Origin: JBBQTQ01 sp038213135
Lineage (GTDB): Bacteria; Actinomycetota; Thermoleophilia; Gaiellales; Gaiellaceae
NCBI GenBank assembly: GCA_038213135.1
Contig: JBBQTQ010000023.1
Location: 1 to 33,240, forward strand
DNA: 33,240 nt
Reading direction: 5' to 3'
A program made the translations under genes and the position numbers. Positions 1-8,548 of this stretch are shown one piece after another (the stretch's first letter is position 1; each line of letters begins with the position of its first letter). The notes beneath the pieces were generated by a model. The model was not told the DNA's origin and did not search any database. It was given only the letters and a program-made list of their open reading frames with translations.

Positions 1-1127
1 TCACAGTCGCCGTCCAGGCCGAGGCCAGGGGAACCGGCGACGCCGTCGGGACCGCCCGCGAGACGCTGGCCGGGTTCGACGGCCGGCTCCTGGTGCTCGA
101 CGCGGCGGCACCGCTGCTCGGCGCCGACTTCCTCCGCGCGCTCGTCGACGAGCACGATCGCGCGGGAGCCGCGGTCACGATCCTCACCCTCGAGGCCGAC
201 GGGCTCCCGTACGGCCGGATCGTCCGCGGCGGCGACGGAGCCGTCGAGGGGATCGTCGAGGAGCGTGATGCGACTCCCGAGCAGCGCGCGATCCGCGAGC
301 TGAACTCCTCGATCTACGTCTTCGAGACGAGCGCGCTCTGGCCGGCGCTCGAGCGCCTCGATCCGCACAACGCGCAGGGCGAGCTGTACCTGACGGACAC
401 GATCGCCCACATCCGCGAGGCGGGCGGTCGTGTCGCTGCGCACGTCTGCCCGGATCCGCTCGCGCCGCTCGGAATCAACAACCGCGCCGAGCTCGCACTC
501 GCGGCGGCCGAGCTCCGCGACCGCGTTAATGAAGCTCACATGCTGGCCGGCGTCACGATCGTCGATCCGGCGAGCACCTGGATCGACTGCGGCGTCTCGC
601 TCGAGCCGGACACCGTCGTGCATCCGTTCACCGTCCTGCGCGGCAGGACGACCGTTGCCACCGGCGCCGAGGTCGGCCCGCACGTCGTCGCGATCGATGC
701 GACCATCGGCCCGGACGCGACGATCGGGCCCTTCTGTTACCTTCGCCCCGGCACGGTTCTCGAAGCCGGCGCGAAGGCGGGGACATTCGTGGAGATCAAG
801 AACTCTCGGATCGGAGAGCGGACGAAGGTGCCGCACCTCTCGTACGTCGGCGACGCCGATGTCGGTGAGGACACGAACATCGCCGCCGGCAACATCATGG
901 CCAACTTCCCGCACGAGCCCGGACGAGGGAAGGGACGGACGACGATCGGCCGCAACGTCAAGACCGGTGTCCAGAATGCGTTCATTGCTCCGGTCACGGT
1001 TGGCGAGGGTGCTTGGACTGCGGCGGGATCGGTCATCACGGACGACGTCCCGGCCGACGCGCTTGCGATCGCCCGCGCCCGGCAGGTCAACAAGGAAGGC
1101 TACGCAGGTGGAAAGCGCGACGACTGA
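1..1127 (+). CDS. glmU: Bifunctional GlmU, 5'-partial (N-acetylglucosamine-1-P uridylyltransferase / glucosamine-1-P acetyltransferase)
   Basis: GlmU makes UDP-GlcNAc for peptidoglycan: its C-terminal domain acetylates glucosamine-1-P and its N-terminal domain transfers UMP. The window opens inside the N-terminal domain; the frame reads from base 3 and about 375 residues are visible. Seen are a RGTGDA stretch (family LGTGHA), ELNSSIYVFE, HNAQGELYLTDTIA and GINNR, then left-handed beta-helix hexapeptides with FVEIKN, the HLSYVGD histidine and a C-terminal RQVNKEGY. The family motif GDxPL reads instead as AAAPL at bases 102-116, so the metal-binding Asp is replaced by Ala (codon 105-107). The acetyltransferase half looks intact, although NYDG is replaced by NFPHEP. 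It overlaps prs by 20 bases, a classic glmU-prs pair. Identity is secure; uridylyltransferase activity is in doubt. Confidence 0.95.
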   Translation, partial: TVAVQAEARGTGDAVGTARETLAGFDGRLLVLDAAAPLLGADFLRALVDEHDRAGAAVTILTLEADGLPYGRIVRGGDGAVEGIVEERDATPEQRAIRELNSSIYVFETSALWPALERLDPHNAQGELYLTDTIAHIREAGGRVAAHVCPDPLAPLGINNRAELALAAAELRDRVNEAHMLAGVTIVDPASTWIDCGVSLEPDTVVHPFTVLRGRTTVATGAEVGPHVVAIDATIGPDATIGPFCYLRPGTVLEAGAKAGTFVEIKNSRIGERTKVPHLSYVGDADVGEDTNIAAGNIMANFPHEPGRGKGRTTIGRNVKTGVQNAFIAPVTVGEGAWTAAGSVITDDVPADALAIARARQVNKEGYAGGKRDD

Positions 1128-2166
1128 GCTTGCACCGCTGCCCGGGATCGCCGATGTGGTCGAGCGTCCCGAGTTGAAGCCCGGCCACTGGCTCGAGCGC
1201 GGCCCGCAAAAGCGGCTGATGGTCTTCGCCGGTCGCTCGCACCCCGAGCTGGCGCAGCGGATCGCGGAGCAGCTCGGCGTCGAGCTCGGTGACGTCGAAC
1301 ACGAGACCTTCGCCAACGGGGAGACGTACTGCCGCTACCACGAGTCGATCCGTGGCACCGACCTTTTCGTCGTCCAGACCGGCTGCGAGCCCGTCGACCG
1401 AAACCTGATGGAGCTGCTGCTGATGATCCAGGCGGCGAAGCTCGCCTCCGCGAAGCGGATCACCGCGGTCATCCCCTGGTTCTCCTACTCGCGCCAGGAC
1501 CGCAAGGCAAAGCCGCGCGAGCCGATCTCCGGGCGATTGGTCGCGGACATGCTCCAGCTCGCCGGCGCCGACCGGGTGCTGACGATGGACCTGCACGCCG
1601 GTCAGATCCAGGGGTTCTTCACGATCCCGGTCGACCACATGACCGCCCTGCCGCTCTTCGCGCGGCACTTCCGCGATCTCGGGCTGACGGGCGAAGGTGT
1701 CGTCTCGGTGGCGCCTGATGCGGGCCGCGCGCGAGTTGCCGTTCGCTTCGCGGAGATGATCCAGGCGGAGTTCGCGCTCATGCACAAGACCCGCCCTGCG
1801 CGCGACGTCGTGGCGATCACCGAGATCACCGGGCGCGTCCGCGACAGGGTCGCGCTCGTCGGCGACGACATCATCACCACCGGCGGCACCCTGCTCGCCG
1901 GCGCTGACGCGCTGCGCGAGCGCGGTGCCACGGACGTTTGGGTGTTCGCGACGCACGGCCTCTTCGCGGGCAACTCGCTCGCCCGGTTTGCGGAAGCCAA
2001 CCTCGCGGGAATCGTCGTTACCGACACGGTGCCGATCGACCCGCTCAACCGACCAGACAACATGACGGTGCTGCCGATCGCGGGGCTGCTGGCGGAGACG
2101 ATCATGAACGTGTTCGCCGACGACTCGGTGTCGGCGATCTTCGGCGGCGAGAACCAGCTCTTCTAG
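1108..2166 (+). CDS. prs: Ribose-phosphate pyrophosphokinase (PRPP synthetase)
   Basis: It makes PRPP from ribose-5-P and ATP for purine, pyrimidine, His, Trp and NAD synthesis. The 352-residue product carries the family signatures: FANGE near the N-terminus, FSYSRQDRKAKPREP (residues about 125-139), the metal-binding DLHAGQIQGFF (about 161), APDAGR (about 202), a phosphoribosyl loop VGDDIITTGGTL (about 251) and VVTDTVP. The GTG start at 1108 lies inside the end of glmU, giving translational coupling. This start leaves about 30 residues before the conserved core, longer than in Bacillus Prs. An internal start would also fit, but the next suitable start codons would remove conserved sequence. 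The loop GDDIITTGGT differs slightly from the common VDDMIDTGGT. Confidence 0.96.
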   Translation: MESATTELAPLPGIADVVERPELKPGHWLERGPQKRLMVFAGRSHPELAQRIAEQLGVELGDVEHETFANGETYCRYHESIRGTDLFVVQTGCEPVDRNLMELLLMIQAAKLASAKRITAVIPWFSYSRQDRKAKPREPISGRLVADMLQLAGADRVLTMDLHAGQIQGFFTIPVDHMTALPLFARHFRDLGLTGEGVVSVAPDAGRARVAVRFAEMIQAEFALMHKTRPARDVVAITEITGRVRDRVALVGDDIITTGGTLLAGADALRERGATDVWVFATHGLFAGNSLARFAEANLAGIVVTDTVPIDPLNRPDNMTVLPIAGLLAETIMNVFADDSVSAIFGGENQLF

Positions 2167-2339
2167 GCGGGCGTACGGTCGGTCTCGACGGGATCGACGC
2201 TGCGCTCGGCGACGCCCTCGAGCGGCTCGTCGTCAACCACCACCGGCGCCGGCTCGCGCGGATCGGTCGTCTCGGCGCCCTCGATGCCCCCGCAGGCGGT
2301 TGGGCGGCCGGCGAGCCACCCCCGCGGCAGGGGAATGCC

Positions 2340-3596
2340 GTGGAGGTGCTGGTCGACGGGGCGGCGGCGCTTCCCGCGATGGTGGAGGCGATGCTCGGAG
2401 CGGAGTCGCACGTCTGGCTCGCAGGCTGGTACTTCTCGCCAGAGTTCCGGATGGGGCCCCACGGTCCGGCGCTCGCCGAGTTTCTCGCCGACCTCGCTCG
2501 CCGCGTCGACGTGCGCGTCCTCATGTGGGCCGGTTCGCCTCTGCCGCTCTTCCACCCCGATCGATCGCAGGGACGGCAGGTCTGCGAGCGGATGACGCGC
2601 GGCACGCAGGTCCGGTTTGCGCTCGACAGCCTCGAGCGCCCGCTGCACTGCCATCACGAGAAGCTCGTGATCGTCGACGGCCGGGTTGGCTTCGTCGGCG
2701 GCATCGACCTGACCGCCTACTCTGGCGACCGGTACGACGACAGCGGCCACGAGGCACGTCCGGGCGTCGGCTGGCACGACGCAGCGGTGCGGGTCGAGGG
2801 TCCGGCCGTGACCGACGTCGCCGACCACTACCGGTTGCGCTGGCACGAGGTCACCGGCGAGACGCTCCCCCAGCCTGCTCCCGCAGCGACGGCGGGCGAC
2901 GTCGAGCTGCAGGTCGTCCGCACCGTGCCCGAGCACGTCTACGACGCCCTCCCGCGCGGTGACTTTCGCATCCTCGAGAGCTACGTCCGCGCACTCCGCT
3001 CCGCCCAGCGGCTGATCTACCTCGAGAACCAGTTCCTCTGGTCGCCCGAGATCGTCGCGATCCTCGCGGAGAAGCTGCGCCGGCCGCCGCGGGACGACTT
3101 CCGCCTGCTGGCCGTGCTGCCCACCAAGGCGAACAGCGGGCAGGACGACACGCGCGGCCAGCTCGGCGTGCTCGCCGAAGCCGACGGCGGTGCCGGCCGC
3201 TTCCTCGCCTGCTGCGTCTACCAGCGCGGCGGCGACCGTCCGGTCTACGTGCACGCGAAGATCGGCATCGTCGACGACCGCTGGCTGACGCTCGGCTCCG
3301 CGAACCTGAACGAGCACTCGCTCTTCAACGACACCGAGATGAACATCGTCAGCCACGACCCCGCGCTCGCGCGTTCCACTCGTCTCCGCCTCTGGACGGA
3401 GCACCTCGAGCGCGACGATGTCGACGGCGACCCGGCGCAGGTCATCGACAGTCTCTGGAGGCCGCTCGCCGAGGAGCAGCTCGCCCGGCTCGAGGCCGAG
3501 TCTCCCCTCACCCATCGGCTCGTCCGGCTGCCGCACGTTTCACGTCGCGCACGGCGGCTGCTCGGCCCCCTGGAAGGCCTGCTCGTCGACGGCTGA
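2340..3596 (+). CDS. Phospholipase D-like phosphatidyltransferase/phosphodiesterase (two HKD motifs)
   Basis: A PLD-superfamily enzyme with two catalytic HxKxxxxD motifs: H106-K108-D113 in HHEKLVIVD and H305-K307-D312 in VHAKIGIVDD. Each is followed by the usual G/S-containing strand (FVGGID, LGSANLN). The substrate is probably a membrane phospholipid, by either cardiolipin-synthase-type or hydrolytic chemistry; the sequence does not decide. GTG 2340 was chosen because GGCAGGGG (2326-2333) is well placed before it. The frame stays open upstream to the prs stop and reads like real protein (NHHRRRLARIG, GGWAAGEPPPRQGNA), yet has no ATG/GTG/TTG there. The true start may therefore be unusual or lie inside prs. 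There is no signal peptide with the start used. It is separated from prs by 173 bases of this open extension. Confidence 0.9.
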   Translation: MEVLVDGAAALPAMVEAMLGAESHVWLAGWYFSPEFRMGPHGPALAEFLADLARRVDVRVLMWAGSPLPLFHPDRSQGRQVCERMTRGTQVRFALDSLERPLHCHHEKLVIVDGRVGFVGGIDLTAYSGDRYDDSGHEARPGVGWHDAAVRVEGPAVTDVADHYRLRWHEVTGETLPQPAPAATAGDVELQVVRTVPEHVYDALPRGDFRILESYVRALRSAQRLIYLENQFLWSPEIVAILAEKLRRPPRDDFRLLAVLPTKANSGQDDTRGQLGVLAEADGGAGRFLACCVYQRGGDRPVYVHAKIGIVDDRWLTLGSANLNEHSLFNDTEMNIVSHDPALARSTRLRLWTEHLERDDVDGDPAQVIDSLWRPLAEEQLARLEAESPLTHRLVRLPHVSRRARRLLGPLEGLLVDG

Positions 3597-3641
3597 CGGT
3601 TCGCTCGCCTGGGCGCGCCCCGACTAGGGCATGCTCACGGG

Positions 3642-3773
3642 GTGAGGCGCCCCATCGTCTGGACCTTGACGGTCGTCGTGCTCGGGCTCGTCTTCTACGA
3701 GATCTCGATCTCGCACTCGACGCGCCCATGCCTGGCGTCGCCCGCGCACGTGTGCGCGCAGGCGACGAAATAG
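3642..3773 (+). CDS. Small single-pass membrane protein (43 aa)
   Basis: A short open frame from GTG 3642 to TAG 3771 encodes RRPIVWTLTVVVLGLVFYEI followed by a polar tail with two cysteines. The hydrophobic run at residues 5-20 would cross the membrane once. No family is recognised. Support comes from its fit in the gap between the PLD gene and rplY, a membrane-type composition that random GC-rich frames seldom give, and a CATGCT hexamer (3630-3635) 6 nt before the start, the spacing seen at other leaderless genes here. It could still be a chance frame. Confidence 0.45.
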   Translation: MRRPIVWTLTVVVLGLVFYEISISHSTRPCLASPAHVCAQATK

Positions 3774-3781
3774 GGCTCCGC

Positions 3782-3787
3782 TACACT
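3782..3787 (+). promoter_or_regulatory. -10 element TACACT of a leaderless rplY promoter
   Basis: TACACT lies 8 nt before the rplY GTG with no Shine-Dalgarno sequence between. The expected transcript would begin at or next to the start codon. No clear -35 is visible. Confidence 0.6.
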
Positions 3788-3795
3788 TCCCCGCC

Positions 3796-4509
3796 GTGGC
3801 CGGCGACCGGATCAAGCTGGAAGTACAGCCGCGCGAGAAGCTCGGATCGCGCGAATCGCAGCGCCTGCGCAAGCAAGGGCTGATCCCGGGCGTCCTCTAC
3901 GGCCGCGGCAACAAGCCGCACGCGATCAGCGTTCCCGAGCGGGAGCTGAGGCGCGTCCTCTCCGGTAGCCACGGCCTGCACACGATCCTCGACGTCGTGC
4001 TCGAAGGGCAGAGCTCGACGCATGCATCGATCCTCAAGGACTACCAGCAGGATCCGCTGCGCGGCCGGATCTCCCATTTCGATCTGCAGGAGGTGCGACT
4101 CGACCAGCCGATCCAGGCGCAGGTCACCGTCGAGCTCACCGGCGAGTCCGTTGGCGTCAAGGAGGGTGGCGTGCTTTCGCAGGTGACGCGCGAGGTGAAC
4201 GTCGAGGCGCTGCCGATGGAGATTCCGGATCGGCTCGAGCTCGACGTCAGCGACCTCGAGATCGGCAACTCATTGCGCGTCAGTGACCTCCAGGTTCCTG
4301 AAGGGGTCACGCTGCTCGACGATCCCGAGAGCGTGCTCGCATCCGTCGGCCTACCGACCCGTGTGGTCGAGCCCGAGGCCGAGGAGGGAGCGGAGGCCGA
4401 AGAGGGCGCCGAGGTGCCCGAGGGCGAGGAAGCACCGGAGGGCGCCGCGGAGGCGTCTGGTGAACCCGAGGCCGACGCCGCGGGCGAGTCTGGCAGCACC
4501 GAGGGCTAG
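3796..4509 (+). CDS. rplY: Large ribosomal subunit protein bL25 (CTC/general stress form)
   Basis: This 5S rRNA-binding protein is of the long CTC type. The product (237 aa) has the L25 N-terminal domain with KLGSRESQRLRKQGLIPGVLYG at residues about 15-36 and HFDLQEV, then the TL5/CTC C-terminal beta domain (REVNVEALPMEIPD, about 133-146). It ends in an acidic tail of about 45 residues rich in Glu, Ala, Gly and Pro, common in actinobacterial copies. GTG 3796 follows a TACACT hexamer and no ribosome binding site, so the mRNA is probably leaderless. It directly abuts pth, the usual pairing in bacteria. Confidence 0.95.
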   Translation: MAGDRIKLEVQPREKLGSRESQRLRKQGLIPGVLYGRGNKPHAISVPERELRRVLSGSHGLHTILDVVLEGQSSTHASILKDYQQDPLRGRISHFDLQEVRLDQPIQAQVTVELTGESVGVKEGGVLSQVTREVNVEALPMEIPDRLELDVSDLEIGNSLRVSDLQVPEGVTLLDDPESVLASVGLPTRVVEPEAEEGAEAEEGAEVPEGEEAPEGAAEASGEPEADAAGESGSTEG

Positions 4510-5103
4510 GTGCGCCTGCTCCGTCGGGGCGAGGCGGCCTCGACGCTCGATCTGCTCGTCGCCGGCCTCGGCAATCCCGGGCGCGAGTACGAGCGCACTC
4601 GCCACAACGCCGGCTGGCTTGTCGTCGACGAGCTCGCGCGACGCCACGGCGGCTCGTTCCGCTCGAAGTTCTCGGGACGGCTAGCGGAGGTCCGGATCGA
4701 CGGGCGGCGTGTCGGGCTGCTGAAGCCGGAGACGTACATGAACGACTCCGGCCGCTCGATCGCGGCTGCGGCGCGGTTCTTCAAAGCGGCGCCCGAGACC
4801 GTGCTGGTCGCTCACGACGAGGTCGATCTCGAGGAGGGGCGCTTACAGGCGCGGCTCGGGGGCGGGCTTGCGGGCCACAACGGCCTCCGCTCGATCGCGC
4901 AAGCGCTCGGCACGCCGGAGTTCCTGCGCCTACGCATTGGCGTCGGCCGGCCGGGGCGTGGCGACCGGCGCTCGGTGGCCGACTACGTCCTGGCGCCGTT
5001 CGAGCGGGAGACCGACGTCGACGCGCTGATCGCGCGAGCCGCGGACGCGGTGGAGTCGCTCGCCACCGAGGGTCTCGAGACCGCGCAGCAGCGCTTCAAC
5101 TGA
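4510..5103 (+). CDS. pth: Peptidyl-tRNA hydrolase
   Basis: Pth releases peptides from tRNA after premature drop-off. All expected site residues are present in the 197-residue product: Asn in AGLGNPG, catalytic His32 in RHNAGW, Asn in TYMNDSG, Asp103 in AHDEVDL and the GLAGHNGLRS loop. GTG 4510 begins on the base after the rplY stop, so translation is probably coupled. About 15 residues precede the conserved LLVAGLGNPG core, so an in-frame start slightly downstream is possible, but no better start with a ribosome binding site is seen. The C-terminus is the normal length. Confidence 0.96.
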   Translation: MRLLRRGEAASTLDLLVAGLGNPGREYERTRHNAGWLVVDELARRHGGSFRSKFSGRLAEVRIDGRRVGLLKPETYMNDSGRSIAAAARFFKAAPETVLVAHDEVDLEEGRLQARLGGGLAGHNGLRSIAQALGTPEFLRLRIGVGRPGRGDRRSVADYVLAPFERETDVDALIARAADAVESLATEGLETAQQRFN

Positions 5104-5121
5104 CACGCTTTCGGCACAGTC

Positions 5122-5141
5122 CCGTCACTGACACGTGACGG
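5122..5141 (+). terminator. Hairpin just downstream of pth
   Basis: CCGTCAC and GTGACGG form a perfect 7-bp stem around a 6-nt loop 18 bases after the pth stop. No T-run follows. It is possibly an RNA 3'-end stabiliser or weak terminator. Confidence 0.4.
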
Positions 5142-5156
5142 TTTCGACGTTACGCT

Positions 5157-5242
5157 GAAGTGCGACGGGTATCCAAGGTGGCCCCCCGTTAACGGCCATC
5201 GCGGAGGGCCGAGCCCTCCGCTGGCTCGTCCTTTTGCACTTC
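5157..5242 (+). ncRNA. Structured intergenic element between pth and mfd (terminator or three-way-junction leader)
   Basis: Three stems can form together. P1 is GAAGTGC (5157-5163) with GCACTTC (5236-5242). P2 is GGTGGCC (5177-5183) with GGCCATC (5194-5200). P3 is GCGGAGGGC (5201-5209) with GCCCTCCGC (5213-5221) around a CGA loop. P3 followed 10 nt later by TTTT (5232-5235) could alone be the pth terminator. The full fold would be a three-way junction ending 46 nt before the mfd start. I recognise no known riboswitch class. Confidence 0.35.
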
Positions 5243-5288
5243 GCACGCATGACGAATTGAGTCTCTCGCGAGGTTCCCCGCCGATACG

Positions 5289-8200
5289 ATGACGGCGGCG
5301 GAACGCCTCGTTCCGCCTTTCGCCGTGGACCGTCCTGCGCTCTATCCGCTGGCGGCCGAGCTTGCCGCCCACGACCGCCTCGCGGCGTTTGCCGAGGCGC
5401 TGCCGGCGCGCGCTCGCGTCTCGGAGCCGGCGCTGCCGCTCGTGCTGGCGGCGCTCCACCTGCGGCTGGAGCGCTCCCTCGTCTGCCTCTTCCCGGACGA
5501 CGGGGACGCCCGCGACGCGGCGGAGGCCGTCGGCTGGTTCCTCGGCGAGGAGGAGACCGCCCTGCTTCCGAGCCGCGGTGTGCATTGGGGGTCGGGCCTC
5601 GATCCGCCGCCCCATCTCGTCGGCGAGCGCGCGCGCGCGCTCGAGGTGATCGCCGCCGACGGCCTCGTCTGCGCGTCCGCGGCTGCGCTTGCCGAGCGCA
5701 TGCCACCCGAGGCAGCGCGTCCCGAGCCGATCCGGCTCGCGGTCGGCGAGGAGCCCGGAATCGACGCCGTCGCCGAGGCGCTCGCCCTCGCCGGCTACGA
5801 GCGCGTCGACCGGGTCGAGGAGCGAGGCCACTTCGCGGTGCGCGGGGGCCTTGTCGATGTCTTTCCCACGACCGGCCGCGAACCGCTGCGCGTCGAGTTC
5901 TTCGGCGACGAGATCGAGGCGATCCGCGCCTTCTCGCCGTTCACCCAGCGCGCTCTTCACCCGGTCGACCGTGCCACCGTCTATCCCGCCGCCGAACGCC
6001 GGCTCGACCTGAGCGAGCCGACCCTTCGCGACGAGGACGAGCCGATCCCGATCCCGCGCGACCTCGTGCCCCCGCTCGGCAGACCCGCCGATCTCGTCTT
6101 CCGTCCCGACGAGGTGCGCGAGGCGTGGGAGGAAGGCTTTCCCGGAGAGCGGCTCACGTTCAAGGGCGCCGCCGAGCTCGATCCTCTGCCAGCGGGCCAG
6201 CCGTTCGCCTTCGAGGCGCAGCGGCCCGCGCTCGCCGCCCGCGGCCTCGCCGAGGCCGAGAACGAGCTGCAGAGCCTCGTCCGGAGCGGCAACCGCGTGA
6301 TCGTCGCCTTCCCGCACCGAGGCGACGCATTGCGCACGAAGAGCCTGCTTCGCAAGGTCGAGGCGACGATCTACGAGCAAGCGGACAAGCTGCCGGCCGA
6401 GCCGGAGTTGCTGTTCGCGCTCTCCCCGGCGCGGCGCGGGTTCGTCTGGCGCGACCTCGGCCTCGCGCTCCTCCCCGACACGCAGGTCTTCCGCAAGCGC
6501 GCGCCGCGTCACGACGCGCGCATCGGCCGAGCCCTCCAGTCGTTCGCCGACCTGCGCACCGGCGACTACGTCGTCCACGAGGACCACGGTGTCGGCAAGC
6601 TGCTCGGCTTCGAGACGAAGGAGGTGGCGAGCGTCACGCGTGACTACCTCTTCCTCGCGTTCCGCGGCGACGACCGCCTCTACGTCCCGCACGAGCAGAT
6701 CGGCAAGGTCTCGCGCTACATCGGCGCGGACGCGAAGTCGCCCGCGCTCTCGAAGCTCGGGGGCAAGGCCTGGGAGACCCTCAAGAGCCGCGTCCGCGGA
6801 GCAGTCCGTGAGCTCGCCGGCGAGTTGCTCGCGCTCTACGCGCGCCGCCAGCAGGCGCCGGGGATCGCCTTCGACCTCTCGAGCGACTGGCTCGAGCGGC
6901 TCGAGGCCGAGTTCCCCTACCGCGAGACCGAGGACCAGCAGCGCGCGATCGAGGCGGTCAAGGAAGACCTCGAGGCGAGCCGCCCCATGGACCGCCTCGT
7001 CTGCGGCGATGTCGGCTTCGGCAAGACCGAGGTCGCCGTGCGAGCGGCGTTCGCCGTGGCCGTCAACGGCCGCCAGACGCTGATGCTCGTGCCGACCACG
7101 ATTCTCGCCCAGCAGCACTGGAACACCTTCCGCGACCGCTATCGCGACTTCCCCGTCCGGGTCGAGATGATCTCGCGTTTTCGTAGGCCGGCCGAGGTGA
7201 AGGCAGTTTTGCGTGACTTCGCCGAGGGGAAGGTCGACGTCCTGATCGGGACGCACCGCGCCCTCTCGCGGGACGTGATCCCGAAGAACCTCGGCCTCGT
7301 GATCGTCGACGAGGAGCAGCGCTTCGGCGTCCAGCAGAAAGAGCTGCTGCGCCAGCTCAGGCTCGAGGTCGACGTGCTCGCGCTGACGGCGACGCCGATC
7401 CCGCGCACGCTGCACATGTCGCTCTCCGGCCTCCGCGACATCTCGGTGATCGAGACCCCGCCCGAGGGCCGCCGCCCGATCCGCACGTACGTCGGCGAGT
7501 ACGACGAGGAGCTGATCAAGCAGGCGCTCGACCGCGAGAAGGCCCGCGGCGGGCAGTCCTTCTACCTCCACAACCGTGTCGAGACTATCGAGGAGGCGAC
7601 CCGCAAGCTGCAGGAGCTCTCTCCCGAGCTGCGGATCCTCATGGCGCACGGGCAGATGCGCGAGCACCAGCTGGAGGAGCGGATGATGGAGTTTCTGAGC
7701 GGCGACGGGGACGTGCTCGTCTCGACGACGATCATCGAGTCCGGCCTCGACATCCCGCAGGCGAACACGCTGATCGTGGAGCGCGCCGACGCGCTCGGGC
7801 TCGCCCAGCTCTACCAGATCCGCGGGCGGGTCGGCCGTTCGGACGTGATCGCGCACGCCTACCTCTTCTATCCCGCGGCGAGCGAGCTGTCGGGCGAGGC
7901 ACGCGCCCGGCTCTCGACGCTGGCCGACCACACGGAGCTCGGTGCCGGCTTCGCGATTGCGATGCGCGACCTCGAGATCCGCGGCGCCGGCGACCTGCTC
8001 GGAGCAGAGCAGTCGGGTCACGTCGCCGCGCTCGGCTTCGAGCTCTACGTCGAGCTGCTGAACGAGGCGGTCGCCGAGCTCTCGGGCCAGCGGCGCGCCG
8101 CGACGAGGCCGATCCGTGTGGACGCGCGCGTCGACGCCTACGTGCCCGCGAGCTACATCGGCTCCGAGGCGCTGAAGATCGACCTCCACCGCCGGCTCGC

Positions 8201-8531
8201 GCTGAGCGACTCCGAGGACGAGCTGCGCGAGTTGCGCGCGTCGGTCGAGGACCGCTACGGCGACGTGCCCGAGCCGGTCGAGAATCTGTTCGCGATCCAG
8301 GAGGCGAAGCTGAAGCTCGCCCAGCTCGGCGCGGACTATCTCGTCTACCGCGGCGGCCGGGTGACGATCGGGCCGCTCGTGCTCGGCTCGAGCGAGCTGC
8401 GCGACCTCCGGCAGCGGCTCGACACCGCCGTTTACCAGAGCGCGCAGCGCGAGCTGTCGCTGCGCCGGGACGAGTTCAAGGGGGCGCTGGAGCTTGTCGA
8501 TGCTATGTTGGAGGCGCGTCGAGCAGCCTGA
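5289..8531 (+). CDS. mfd: Transcription-repair coupling factor Mfd
   Basis: Mfd removes RNA polymerase stalled at lesions and recruits UvrA. The 1080-residue product shows the family's architecture: a UvrB-like N-terminal module with GGLVDVFPTT and EFFGDEIEAIR (about 190-215), the CarD-like RNA-polymerase interaction domain (LRTGDYVVHEDHGVGK, about 421), and a RecG-like translocase with Walker A GDVGFGKTE (about 573), DEEQ box (about 674), ALTATPIPRTLHMSL, and motif VI QIRGRVGRSD (about 842). A TRCF C-terminal domain begins near 990. ATG 5289 lacks a clear ribosome binding site. It heads the run mfd-ppiC-mazG-eno-pyk. Confidence 0.98.
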   Translation: MTAAERLVPPFAVDRPALYPLAAELAAHDRLAAFAEALPARARVSEPALPLVLAALHLRLERSLVCLFPDDGDARDAAEAVGWFLGEEETALLPSRGVHWGSGLDPPPHLVGERARALEVIAADGLVCASAAALAERMPPEAARPEPIRLAVGEEPGIDAVAEALALAGYERVDRVEERGHFAVRGGLVDVFPTTGREPLRVEFFGDEIEAIRAFSPFTQRALHPVDRATVYPAAERRLDLSEPTLRDEDEPIPIPRDLVPPLGRPADLVFRPDEVREAWEEGFPGERLTFKGAAELDPLPAGQPFAFEAQRPALAARGLAEAENELQSLVRSGNRVIVAFPHRGDALRTKSLLRKVEATIYEQADKLPAEPELLFALSPARRGFVWRDLGLALLPDTQVFRKRAPRHDARIGRALQSFADLRTGDYVVHEDHGVGKLLGFETKEVASVTRDYLFLAFRGDDRLYVPHEQIGKVSRYIGADAKSPALSKLGGKAWETLKSRVRGAVRELAGELLALYARRQQAPGIAFDLSSDWLERLEAEFPYRETEDQQRAIEAVKEDLEASRPMDRLVCGDVGFGKTEVAVRAAFAVAVNGRQTLMLVPTTILAQQHWNTFRDRYRDFPVRVEMISRFRRPAEVKAVLRDFAEGKVDVLIGTHRALSRDVIPKNLGLVIVDEEQRFGVQQKELLRQLRLEVDVLALTATPIPRTLHMSLSGLRDISVIETPPEGRRPIRTYVGEYDEELIKQALDREKARGGQSFYLHNRVETIEEATRKLQELSPELRILMAHGQMREHQLEERMMEFLSGDGDVLVSTTIIESGLDIPQANTLIVERADALGLAQLYQIRGRVGRSDVIAHAYLFYPAASELSGEARARLSTLADHTELGAGFAIAMRDLEIRGAGDLLGAEQSGHVAALGFELYVELLNEAVAELSGQRRAATRPIRVDARVDAYVPASYIGSEALKIDLHRRLALSDSEDELRELRASVEDRYGDVPEPVENLFAIQEAKLKLAQLGADYLVYRGGRVTIGPLVLGSSELRDLRQRLDTAVYQSAQRELSLRRDEFKGALELVDAMLEARRAA

Positions 8532-8543
8532 TTCGGCGCCTCC
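8510..8543 (+). promoter_or_regulatory. Hairpin across the mfd end and ppiC leader
   Basis: GGAGGCGC (8510-8517) pairs perfectly with GCGCCTCC (8536-8543), spanning the mfd stop codon and ending 5 nt before the ppiC GTG. TATGTT (8504-8509) just upstream could be a -10. It may tune ppiC translation; this is inference. Confidence 0.3.
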
Positions 8544-8548
8544 TGAAC

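Noticed and set aside
1087..1956. 289-codon minus-strand frame
   Set aside because: Antisense to prs, whose catalytic motifs are all present on the plus strand.
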